Source of the DNA: Spirochaetales bacterium
Lineage (GTDB): Bacteria > Spirochaetota > Spirochaetia > SZUA-6 > DRHE01
Length of the DNA: 64,000 nucleotides
Reading direction: 5' to 3'
NCBI GenBank assembly: GCA_030604195.1
Contig: JAUVWI010000007.1
Location: 1-64,000 of the forward strand
The translations under genes were made by a program, and so were the position numbers. A model generated the notes under the pieces. It ran no database searches. It was not told the origin of the DNA and saw only the letters and a list, made by a program, of their open reading frames with translations. Below, piece by piece: positions 54,701-61,563 of this stretch (the stretch's first letter is position 1; every line of letters begins with the position of its first letter).

Positions 54701-54939
54701 CGGAAACCTGTGGAGCTGTATATCTGATCTTGATACTCTATCTTCACCTGGCAGATCTCCGGAAACTGCCAGCCCGCGGGAATGATCTCGATTACACCGG
54801 CAAACAATTCAGACAACTCGGCATCAGCATTGTTTAAGAGTTCTTCGATCTTATACAAACAGTTAAGCTCTTTTGCCCTTTCCTGCAAATCAGTAATCAG
54901 ATTATCAGCCCTTCTACCCGGCTTACCAGGATCTTTCAT
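51733..54939 (-). CDS. PEP/pyruvate-binding-domain protein with GAF-like N-terminus and C-terminal nucleotidyltransferase
   Basis: 1068 residues. A coil and GAF-like domain (about 1-150) precede a helical linker and the PPDK_N ATP-grasp domain (about 345-740: GGKSAGLFLAAHI, HPIIVRSSSLLEDRFGAVFSGKYKS, MIQEVVG, DIEFAHNGESLYLLQCRPQ). The phosphohistidine and PEP-binding domains of PPDK/PpsA are missing. In their place is a region with GPGRWGSRGDI and GTHFFQDL. The last 110 residues hold a nucleotidyltransferase core (YLLGSTKNATAGAASDIDVLVHFHG, GS with DxD). ATP-grasp and NTase in one chain suggest nucleotide-driven modification or signalling. It overlaps the next PPDK_N gene by four bases. Confidence 0.8.
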   Translation of the reverse strand: MKDPGKPGRRADNLITDLQERAKELNCLYKIEELLNNADAELSELFAGVIEIIPAGWQFPEICQVKIEYQDQIYSSTGFRETSWILSADIAAQEKVMGRITVSYSEEAPATDSGFFLKEERKLIDTIADRIGHTILQKSLREVFKEWKEIKEELSEKKGSELRAVIDMLDRSDRKLFLYVSQKMLYHLCWNGIKEAKKLLEKFGFSRKTTGRGDDDDVNRPVQKQTIDRIISLSHEVFRVAAKSLNEEQILANIQKWVQEDKSRFLVKVIDNSNSTLNDIIDALTRYHYIEAEGAMLSDPIEKGMRVSLIRRFFADQLEFINIAKKFIEVGDFYDLSQKMVFTAESQGQLGGKSAGLFLAAHIAAKSPEYRELFKNLKVPKTWYLTSDGLINFLHYNNLEEINEQKYKSLDEIYLSYLNIVQIFKNSNFLPEVIKGLSTAIEDFGDHPIIVRSSSLLEDRFGAVFSGKYKSLFLANQGSKEERLNALLDAVAEVYASTFAPDPIEYRTARGLIDFNEEMGIMIQEVVGTKVGRYFFPAFAGVAFSRNDFFWSPRIKKEDGLIRMVPGLGTRAVDRVTDDYPVLIAPGMPNLRVNVSPGEVMRYSAKRIDVINLENNSFETIEITELLKEFGTEIPGIQHMLSTYIEGHIENPTSKFNINFSSDDLVVTFHGIINRTPFVEQIGALLKLLEDKMGTAVDIEFAHNGESLYLLQCRPQSYSKDVSAPPMPKDLPEEKIVFSARKFVTNGIVPNITHIVFIDCNAYSRLRSLEDLKNVGRAVGMLNKILPKRQFILMGPGRWGSRGDIKMGVNVTYADINNTAMLIEIACKKGNYTPELSFGTHFFQDLVEASIRYLPLYPDEDGIIFNSRFLLGADNILVDLLPEYSELSDTIRVIDVNKSSKGFTLQILMNGDLEEGVGFLSDSSLDMEISIEPGEIEEITTAHGNSYWRWRLHMAELIASQLDSRRFGVRGFYLLGSTKNATAGAASDIDVLVHFHGTEEQKKDLCLWLEGWSLSLAEMNYLRTGYRTSGLLDVHIITDEDVANKTSYAVKIGAVTDAARPLPLKSAI

Positions 54940-56687
54940 TTGAAAATCACCCCCATTCCTCTTTTCCCATCGACCTTCACCTTGAGCGGCAATTTAAGGT
55001 GTACATGTTTCAGGAACTCACCTTCAGCTGCGACCTGCCGGCTGTCCAGCCACTCCCAATCGATCTGGTATTCATCAGAGTATTCCAGGGAAAAGTAATA
55101 TATACCCAGGTTGGATATATTATGGAAAAAATGAGCTCCCTGGCTGAGATCAATGGCCATTTCCGGCAGGGTACATTCCACAATTGCTTTGGCGCCGCAA
55201 ATCTGGGACCAATCAACCGGTATTCCCAACCAGTCATCTGAGCTCCCCCATCTGCCGAAACCGATAAGCAGGTAGGGCCGCCCCTCTTCTATTAGCTGCC
55301 GGTTTAAAGCCTCTACCTCTGCGGCCATTGCCCGGGAATATTTTATGTCAAAACTATCCGGTTTCAAATAAACAACATCCTCTATTGTAGCCAATGTCCC
55401 ATTGCCCAGCACTCTCTCTGAGGCAACCAGCACTGTGTTGTTTTTCAGCTCTTCCTTCTCAATATTAACAGACTCTTCAGATATTTTCAGGGGCCTTACC
55501 TGTAAAAAACCAAAACGGGCCGGTCTGCCGGAGCGCGGATCAAAGGTCATGGCAAACTCAATTTCCACTTTATGGCCGTAGCTCTTTTCACTCAGATCAA
55601 GCAGTATTAACAGCAGCTCATTCAAAGGCAGTATCTCTGCCTGCAGTATGGGTGCAAAGGTAATAATCCGCGGTCCTTTGCCGGCTGTTCCAATGTTTAC
55701 CCGGTCCGATTGTATATCATAGGTTGAGGCTATATACGGTAAGACCTCATCATATTCAGCATCCGTAAGATCCAGGTTCAGCAGGTATTCAGCTTCATTA
55801 ATCGGATCATAGGGCGGCGGTTTGCCCGTATTCACCGCCCAGAAATTTTTCTGGGTGGATTTTAAAAGATCACCTGTTGATTTATAAGGCGGATTCAGAC
55901 GGGGAAAGCGGGGAGAATAAAACCAGACCAAACCCCCATCCACAATTTTCTTACCCAATCCTAATGCCAGATTAACTACCCCGTCTTCCGGTTTGGCATA
56001 GCTTAAAGGATAAAAGTTATAGGAACGGGCCACACCGGATATATTGGGATAAAAGCGCCGGCCATGAGCCAGGCCCACGATTTCCTGGATGATAACCGCC
56101 ATTTTTTCCTGCTCAATACTATGGCCGGCAGCTTTCATATAATCCCGGGCACTCTTGAAAAAGGTGGAGGCATAAACAAATTTGACTGCCTCCACAAATC
56201 TGCGAAACCTGGTATCAGTATCGCACTGGTTATTGGGGATCATCTTGGTCCCATATACCCCGGCAAAGGGGGAGCTGGCCGCATCTTCCAGCAGGCTGGA
56301 AGATCTGATTGCCAATGGTACCCGCACCCGGGCAATCAACGCCCTTAAGTCACCGATCATCTCCGCCGGAAGATCCGCCTTTTGAAAATGGCAGGCAATA
56401 TGATCATCGCTTAAGTCTGAGGCAACAATTTCATATAGATCATTCTGCTCCATGAAGCGATCAAAGAAATGAGTGGTGATTACCGTCATGGTAGGGATAT
56501 TGATTATGATATCATGAAAGCGGTTTTCCTGGAACTGAGCTGCAAGGGTATCCCTGATCAAGGCCAATCCTTGAGCTTTACCTCCCAGACTGCCGGCACC
56601 TATGCGGGTAAAGCCCTCCCAGCCGTTAATAAAATTACGGTTAAAAGGCGGTATTTCCTTTGCTAATCCGTAGTCCGCCATGGACAC
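54936..56687 (-). CDS. PEP/pyruvate-binding-domain protein, shorter partner
   Basis: 583 residues. The PPDK_N ATP-grasp domain begins almost at the start (GGKAQGLALIRDTL, LAIRSSSLLEDAASSPFAGVYGTKM, VIIQEIVG, VEIEFAMTFDPRSGRPARFGFLQVRP). A region follows with LIGFGRWGSSDDWLGIPVDW and QGAHFFHNI, the same block as in its larger neighbour. No His-domain or PEP-binding barrel. Start GTG at 56687; ATG at 56681 (two codons later) is the alternative, and no ribosome site stands out. It lies ten bases after glutamate dehydrogenase and is coupled to the larger protein by ATGA. Function unknown; a phosphoryl-transfer pair is inferred. Confidence 0.8.
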   Translation of the reverse strand: MSMADYGLAKEIPPFNRNFINGWEGFTRIGAGSLGGKAQGLALIRDTLAAQFQENRFHDIIINIPTMTVITTHFFDRFMEQNDLYEIVASDLSDDHIACHFQKADLPAEMIGDLRALIARVRVPLAIRSSSLLEDAASSPFAGVYGTKMIPNNQCDTDTRFRRFVEAVKFVYASTFFKSARDYMKAAGHSIEQEKMAVIIQEIVGLAHGRRFYPNISGVARSYNFYPLSYAKPEDGVVNLALGLGKKIVDGGLVWFYSPRFPRLNPPYKSTGDLLKSTQKNFWAVNTGKPPPYDPINEAEYLLNLDLTDAEYDEVLPYIASTYDIQSDRVNIGTAGKGPRIITFAPILQAEILPLNELLLILLDLSEKSYGHKVEIEFAMTFDPRSGRPARFGFLQVRPLKISEESVNIEKEELKNNTVLVASERVLGNGTLATIEDVVYLKPDSFDIKYSRAMAAEVEALNRQLIEEGRPYLLIGFGRWGSSDDWLGIPVDWSQICGAKAIVECTLPEMAIDLSQGAHFFHNISNLGIYYFSLEYSDEYQIDWEWLDSRQVAAEGEFLKHVHLKLPLKVKVDGKRGMGVIFK

Positions 56688-56696
56688 TTACTAAAG

Positions 56697-57983
56697 TTAC
56701 ACCCAGCCGCGATTTTTACTGGCCCTGGCCACCCGGTCAATTGCAATTACATACGCGGCATCACGCATATATAGTTTATTTTTTTTAGCCATCTCACTGG
56801 TAGCCATGAAAGCAGCTGTCATCTTGGTGTCCAGCTTGCCTAAAACCTCATCCTTTTCCCAATAGTAGTTCATGTTGCTCTGAACCTGTTCAAAATAACT
56901 GCAGGTAACACCCCCGGCATTAGCCAGGAAGTCGGGAATAAGGAAAATACCCTTCTCCTTGATAACTTCATCAGCCTCAATGGTAGTGGGCCCGTTAGCC
57001 CCTTCAGCAATAAGCTTGACCCTTTTGTTGATCGTATTCACACTCTCTGCGTTAATCTCGTTTTCTAAAGCCGCCGGGATCAGGATATCCACCTCCTGCT
57101 CAAGCCAGGCCCCCCCGGGGAGCGCTTCATAGCCCAGTTCTTTTGCCTTCTCCTGGTTAATACTACCGAAGCTGTCCGTAATGGGCAAGAGCTCCCCCAG
57201 ATCGATCCCGTCCGCTTTTTTATAGGTAAATGACTTTTGCTTTTCCTGGTCCCAGCAGGATACACACAATACTTTACCCCCTATCCGGATAAATAACTCT
57301 ACGGCATGTTGCGCCACATTACCGAAACCCTGAACCGCGGCCACGGTTCCCTCCGGCTTTATACCCATTTCTTTCAAAGCTTCCCTGACGGTGAATATCA
57401 ATCCATAACCCGTAGCTTCCGTCCTGCCCAACGAACCTCCCATGTCCACCGGTTTGCCGGTGATAAAGCCGGGATACCTGGCGCCATGTATAGTTTCATA
57501 CTCATCGAGCATCCAGAGCATATGTTGAGCATTGGTCATTACATCGGGAGCCGGTACATCGGAAAGTGGTCCCACATTCCTGGCCAGTTGTCTTACCCAG
57601 CCGCGGCAGAGGAGTTCCTGCTCCCGCAAGCTTAAATTATGGGGATCACAGATTACACCGCCCTTTCCTCCGCCCAGAGGAATATCAACTACCGCGCATT
57701 TCCAGGTCATCCACATGGCCAGGGCACGCACCGTATCGATTGTCTCCTGGGGATGAAAACGAATACCTCCCTTTCCCGGTCCCCTGGCATCATTATGCAG
57801 AACCCGAAAACCCCGGAATATCTTCTTCCCGCCGTCATCCATATGTACCGGAATACTGAAGTGGTACTCCCGCAGACTGTTCCTCAACAAATCACTGGTT
57901 GCCTGATCCAGCTCAAGCATCTCGGCCACCTTGTCAAACTGATCCTGGGCTGTTTTGTAGGGATTGTAATCTTTAGCTGCCAT
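56697..57983 (-). CDS. gdhA: glutamate dehydrogenase (Glu/Leu/Phe/Val family)
   Basis: 428 residues. It shows PVHMDDGGKKIFRGFRVLHNDARGPGKGGIRFHP, MTWKCAVVDIPLGGGKGGVICDP (catalytic Lys in the PLGGGKGG motif), the catalytic Asp in DVPAPDVMTNAQHMLWMLDEYE, and the nucleotide site VAAVQGFGNVAQHAVE. It interconverts glutamate and 2-oxoglutarate plus ammonia with NAD(P). AGAAGGAGC precedes ATG. It follows recQ by 29 bases and precedes the two PPDK_N genes, so it is inside the operon rather than stand-alone. The link to the PPDK_N pair is unknown. Confidence 0.94.
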   Translation of the reverse strand: MAAKDYNPYKTAQDQFDKVAEMLELDQATSDLLRNSLREYHFSIPVHMDDGGKKIFRGFRVLHNDARGPGKGGIRFHPQETIDTVRALAMWMTWKCAVVDIPLGGGKGGVICDPHNLSLREQELLCRGWVRQLARNVGPLSDVPAPDVMTNAQHMLWMLDEYETIHGARYPGFITGKPVDMGGSLGRTEATGYGLIFTVREALKEMGIKPEGTVAAVQGFGNVAQHAVELFIRIGGKVLCVSCWDQEKQKSFTYKKADGIDLGELLPITDSFGSINQEKAKELGYEALPGGAWLEQEVDILIPAALENEINAESVNTINKRVKLIAEGANGPTTIEADEVIKEKGIFLIPDFLANAGGVTCSYFEQVQSNMNYYWEKDEVLGKLDTKMTAAFMATSEMAKKNKLYMRDAAYVIAIDRVARASKNRGWV

Positions 57984-58012
57984 TTCTTCCGCTCCTTCTA
58001 AATTAATTAGTA

Positions 58013-59530
58013 TTAAGAGGTTGACCGGGCCTTATTTCCCGAAAGATTTCCCAAACCCCTCCCCGGGGTTACCCGGTACCGACGAAACCCTTTTTCAACC
58101 ACGGTCAAACTGCCCGATTTTACCATTGCTGATATCGCCATTTCAATAGCGATATCGTCCCACTCCTTTAATATACCAAAACAGTCGAGTCTGTCAAAAC
58201 CACGGCGCAGCAAATCGCTGCGCCTCCTGCCGGCCAGGATCATGGCAAGCTCCCGCAGAGTAAATAATCGTTTATACCTCTTTACCAGGGACAAAATTTC
58301 TTTAAATCCTTCCGGTACTGTTACAGCCTCACCGCTGCACACATCACACCCCGAGCAGGCAACCTCTTCCTTACCTAAAATTGAAAGCAATTTTGTGCGC
58401 CGGCACTGCTCCGCGCTCGGCCATTTCCCTTCCCCAGGGTTGAACCCGCCGGCATATTCTACTACCTGCCGGCAGCGCTCTCGCTCCAGAATGCTATGCT
58501 CTTTATTCCCTTCTATACCGGCCAACAGATCCCGCGCATCCGGAATAGAGTAGAAAAGAATAGAGCGGGCCGGCTTACCATCTCTGCCGCCCCGGCCTGA
58601 TTGCTGCAGGTAGGATTCAATTGAACGCGGCAGATCAATATGTATGATGGTCCGAATATCCGCTTTATCGATTCCCATGCCATAGGCTGACGTAGCGGTG
58701 AGAATAGCGCTATCTGAACCCATAAACCACGCCTCTACATTGTTTCTTTCATTCAGATCCAATCCGGCATGATAAAAAAGAATCTTCTCTTCGGGCATTT
58801 TTTCAATTAGATAACGGGCACATGCCTCTGCACCCTTCCTGGTACGGGAAAAGAGCAGTATTGGCCTTTTCTCCTCTTTAGCAAGGCGGCCCAAGGCCCT
58901 GGCAGTGGATATTACGGGCAGAATCGAATAGCTGATATTGGGTCTGTCAGGGGTATCTATTACCCTGCTTACCATTCTGCCGCTAAAAAGAGCTTTACGG
59001 ATATCCGCGAGTACCCTCTCTGAAGCCGTAGCGGTAAAAGCGCTTAAAAGGGGAATTTTCAACTCTTCAGCCACCTGGCCGATTTTCAGGTAATCCGGAC
59101 GAAAGCTCGGCCCCCACTCCGAAATACAATGGGCTTCATCCACCACCAGATGTGCAATCTTGAGATCCTTTAGAGGTTTTTTTAAGGAGGGTGAAAGAAG
59201 CGCTTCCGGAGTTGCATAAAGCAAACCCATTCCGCCCTTCCTCAAATGCGCAAATATCCGCTCACGTTCCTCGGGACTCTGCCCTCCCCGGATAACCCCT
59301 GCCCTTACATTGATATTTTCAAGGCGCTTTATTTGATCCTGTAAAAGGGATAGCAGCGGCACAACGACCAGTGTCACTCCCTTTAAAACTAAAGAGGGAA
59401 GCAGAAAACAGAGTGATTTGCCGCTGCCTGTGGGCAACACTACTATCTGGTTAATACCTTCTAGAATATTGGAAATAACAAAACGCTGTATCGGGTAAAG
59501 ATAGGTAACCGCAAATCTTTCCCGGGCCAA
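58013..59530 (-). CDS. RecQ-family ATP-dependent DNA helicase
   Basis: 505 residues. Helicase motifs: I VLPTGSGKSL, Ia/Ib VVVPLLSLLQDQ, II VVDEAHCISEWG, III SAFTATASE, V TATSAYGMGIDKADIRTIIH and VI QQSGRGGRDG. The RecQ zinc motif is CRQVVEY ... CRRTKLLSILGKEEVACSGCDVCSG. A winged-helix tail ends the protein; no HRDC domain. It unwinds DNA 3' to 5' for repair. The ORF track uses TTG 59530, but family-like codons (ELNFSDPINRLARERF) extend upstream without ATG, GTG or TTG in frame until TAA at 59581, so the real start is unclear. The PilZ-like gene ends about 40 bases upstream. Confidence 0.88.
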   Translation of the reverse strand: MARERFAVTYLYPIQRFVISNILEGINQIVVLPTGSGKSLCFLLPSLVLKGVTLVVVPLLSLLQDQIKRLENINVRAGVIRGGQSPEERERIFAHLRKGGMGLLYATPEALLSPSLKKPLKDLKIAHLVVDEAHCISEWGPSFRPDYLKIGQVAEELKIPLLSAFTATASERVLADIRKALFSGRMVSRVIDTPDRPNISYSILPVISTARALGRLAKEEKRPILLFSRTRKGAEACARYLIEKMPEEKILFYHAGLDLNERNNVEAWFMGSDSAILTATSAYGMGIDKADIRTIIHIDLPRSIESYLQQSGRGGRDGKPARSILFYSIPDARDLLAGIEGNKEHSILERERCRQVVEYAGGFNPGEGKWPSAEQCRRTKLLSILGKEEVACSGCDVCSGEAVTVPEGFKEILSLVKRYKRLFTLRELAMILAGRRRSDLLRRGFDRLDCFGILKEWDDIAIEMAISAMVKSGSLTVVEKGFRRYRVTPGRGLGNLSGNKARSTS

Positions 59531-59571
59531 TCTGTTTATCGGATCCGAAAAGTTCAGTTCCGTAACAACGG

Positions 59572-60363
59572 CTACCTTTTAAAACTCAAACGGAAAAAAT
59601 AATCATCAAGAATTTCCACCAGTTCCGGGGTAAACCCTATATCATAATAAGCCCTGGTAAAACCCGCCTCAGGAGCTTCTTCTTTTTTAGCCACCCTGCC
59701 GGTAACCATAAACTGATACATTTGAAAATAGAGCTTGATTATGAATTTGGAACCCTCTTCAGTTGGGCCCGCAGCCGCAGGAATATCTACAATAAGCCTA
59801 TTTACTGAAACAGAAATTAGATTGATCTGCTGTTTCTTACCGGCAATTTTCGCTTCAGCATATTCATTGTAGCGCATAATCTTGGTATTCTCTTCATTTA
59901 GTTCAACCGGCCTGTTCTTTAAATACTCATACTGGCTTTTCAATGAAGCATGGTTGCCAAGATAGTCGGCCACAATCTCCATAAGGTCATTGGGGCAGCT
60001 GCTGTAAGAGAGGTCAACCAGGCAGACATTGTTCCTACCCTTAACCGGGCCCATACGGACCAGGGTACTTCTTACGAAAAGATTGATAGGGGTATTGTTG
60101 CCCGGCCGCTGAAAGGTAAAACTCAAGGATACTATTTTATTCTGAAACTGTTGGAAAAAGCTTATCTCATCTTTGCTTAAAATTACCAGGAGAATTGCCC
60201 TATTCATAGACAACTGGAAGGGAGCACAGATTAACATGTAATCATCTAACTTCAGCAGGGTCTGTGTAGGGAGCAGTCCCATTTTCTTTATTGCATAGGG
60301 ATTAAAGCGAATAAGCTGATCGCCATACTGCTCCCTATATTCTTGAATACTTTTTTTTCCCAT
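59572..60363 (-). CDS. PilZ-like protein with degenerate c-di-GMP motif
   Basis: 263 residues. The layout is that of spirochaetal PilZ proteins with an N-terminal YcgR/PilZN-like domain (about 25-125: LLKLDDYMLICAPFQLSM, VSLSFTFQRPGNNTPINLFVRSTLVRMGPV). A C-terminal beta-barrel follows from about 160 (MRYNEYAEAKI, then LISVSVNRLIVDIP). The canonical RxxxR and D/NxSxxG ligands of c-di-GMP are not cleanly present: the first is weak (MRYNEYAEAK) and the second reads SVSVNRL. It may have lost ligand binding. The promoter TTGACT-16-TAGAAT ends seven bases before ATG, and no ribosome site is seen. It heads the PilZ-RecQ-Gdh run. Confidence 0.6.
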   Translation of the reverse strand: MGKKSIQEYREQYGDQLIRFNPYAIKKMGLLPTQTLLKLDDYMLICAPFQLSMNRAILLVILSKDEISFFQQFQNKIVSLSFTFQRPGNNTPINLFVRSTLVRMGPVKGRNNVCLVDLSYSSCPNDLMEIVADYLGNHASLKSQYEYLKNRPVELNEENTKIMRYNEYAEAKIAGKKQQINLISVSVNRLIVDIPAAAGPTEEGSKFIIKLYFQMYQFMVTGRVAKKEEAPEAGFTRAYYDIGFTPELVEILDDYFFRLSFKR

Positions 60364-60370
60364 AACTGAT

Positions 60371-60398
60371 ATTCTATTTAGCTTTTCAGGTTAGTCAA
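60371..60398 (-). promoter_or_regulatory. promoter of the PilZ-like / recQ / gdhA run
   Basis: Minus strand TTGACT (60398-60393), 16 bp, TAGAAT (60376-60371). The -10 ends seven bases before the ATG at 60363, so the transcript is probably leaderless. Confidence 0.6.
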
Positions 60399-60509
60399 GA
60401 GCATTAATGCTCCTGAAAGAATAATTTGCCTGGCGCCTGGTAGCGGCCATGTTAACCGCTTGAATAGGCTGCCTGCGCCCTGCTGATTCCGCCTTTATTG
60501 TGCGATCTC

Positions 60510-60537
60510 TTGACAGATAGCCTGATAAAGGTATGCT
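60510..60537 (+). promoter_or_regulatory. promoter of the AIR-synthase-like gene
   Basis: TTGACA (60510-60515), 16 bp, TATGCT (60532-60537). The -10 ends eight bases before the ATG at 60546 and no ribosome site lies between, so the transcript is probably leaderless. Confidence 0.6.
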
Positions 60538-60545
60538 CATAGCTT

Positions 60546-61529
60546 ATGAGAGAGGGGAAAATAGCTCCGGAAGAGCTCTCGCGGCTGCTCAAAGAGACCT
60601 CCCGCGCTCCCGAGATTATTGTGGGCGCTGAAGCGGGAGAAGACGCGGCAGTTGTGCGCAGCGATAAAACAATTATAATTACCGCCGACCCGATTACCTT
60701 TACCCAAGAGAATATAGGCACCTATACGGTAGCGGTTAACTGCAACGATATTGTGGCCATGGGCGGTATACCAAAGTACCTGACCACTACAATTCTCCTG
60801 CCTCCGGACTCCAATCATGAAAAGCTGCCGGCCATTTTTAAAGAAATCAGCAATGCCTGCAGGCAGGCCGACGTACTCTGGGTTGGCGGCCATACAGAAG
60901 TAACCTCAGCCGTAACCAGGATAGTTATTTCCGCCCAGATGGTGGGCAGTCTATTCAAAGAGCCCACAGTCACCTCCGGTGCTCAGGCAGGCGAATTGCT
61001 GGTTATGTCCAAATGGGCGGGGCTGGAAGCCACCACTATTCTGGCCAGGGAGAAAAAAAAGATGTGCCGTAAATTGCTCGGCCGGGAGGGCTATAAGCAG
61101 GTATTGGACTGGCTCCACGATCCCGGCATATCGATAATCGGGGAAGGTAGGATACTAAAAGAGACCGGGATTACCGCCGGTCATGACCCGACAGAGGGCG
61201 GCATAGCCACTGGAATTCATGAAATCGCTTCCCGCTCGGGGGTAGGCGTCTGTATTGACAGCGCAAAAATAAACATCAGGCAAGAGACCCTTAAACTATG
61301 CAAATATTTTGACCTGGATCCTTTGGGTATTTTAAGCTCAGGGGTCTTTCTCTTTACCGCTCCGCCGGAACTTGCCGTAGATGCATGCGCAAAGCTTAAC
61401 ACCGGGGGAATCCCGGCTGCGGTAATCGGCGAGATCACCCCTGATCCCGGTGAAATTATCCTGATGCAAGGGGAAAAGGCCGGGTCTCTTCCCATTTACA
61501 GCAAAGATGAGCTGTTAAAAGTTCTTTAG
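60546..61529 (+). CDS. AIR synthase-related (HypE/PurM fold) protein
   Basis: 327 residues. The AIRS N-terminal half shows GAEAGEDAAVV (ATP-site glycine/aspartate), ITADPITFTQENIGTYTVAVNCNDIVAMGGIPKYLTT and VGGHTEVTSAVTRIVISAQMVGSL, close to HypE. The C-terminal half has ITAGHDPTEGGIATGIHEIASRSGVGVCID. The protein lacks the HypE C-terminal cysteine tail (PRIC in HypE): it ends DELLKVL. HypE makes the cyanide ligand of NiFe hydrogenase; this shorter relative must do another ATP-dependent dehydration or phosphorylation. No hyp or hydrogenase genes are near. It is monocistronic and convergent with the HD-GYP gene. Confidence 0.78.
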   Translation: MREGKIAPEELSRLLKETSRAPEIIVGAEAGEDAAVVRSDKTIIITADPITFTQENIGTYTVAVNCNDIVAMGGIPKYLTTTILLPPDSNHEKLPAIFKEISNACRQADVLWVGGHTEVTSAVTRIVISAQMVGSLFKEPTVTSGAQAGELLVMSKWAGLEATTILAREKKKMCRKLLGREGYKQVLDWLHDPGISIIGEGRILKETGITAGHDPTEGGIATGIHEIASRSGVGVCIDSAKINIRQETLKLCKYFDLDPLGILSSGVFLFTAPPELAVDACAKLNTGGIPAAVIGEITPDPGEIILMQGEKAGSLPIYSKDELLKVL

Positions 61530-61563
61530 ATTAGCTGGCTTAAACCTTTAAACTGCTTTTTAA

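Noticed and set aside
61530-61563. Terminator between the AIR-synthase-like and HD-GYP genes
   Set aside because: Only short AT-rich dyads are present; no convincing stem with a T-run.
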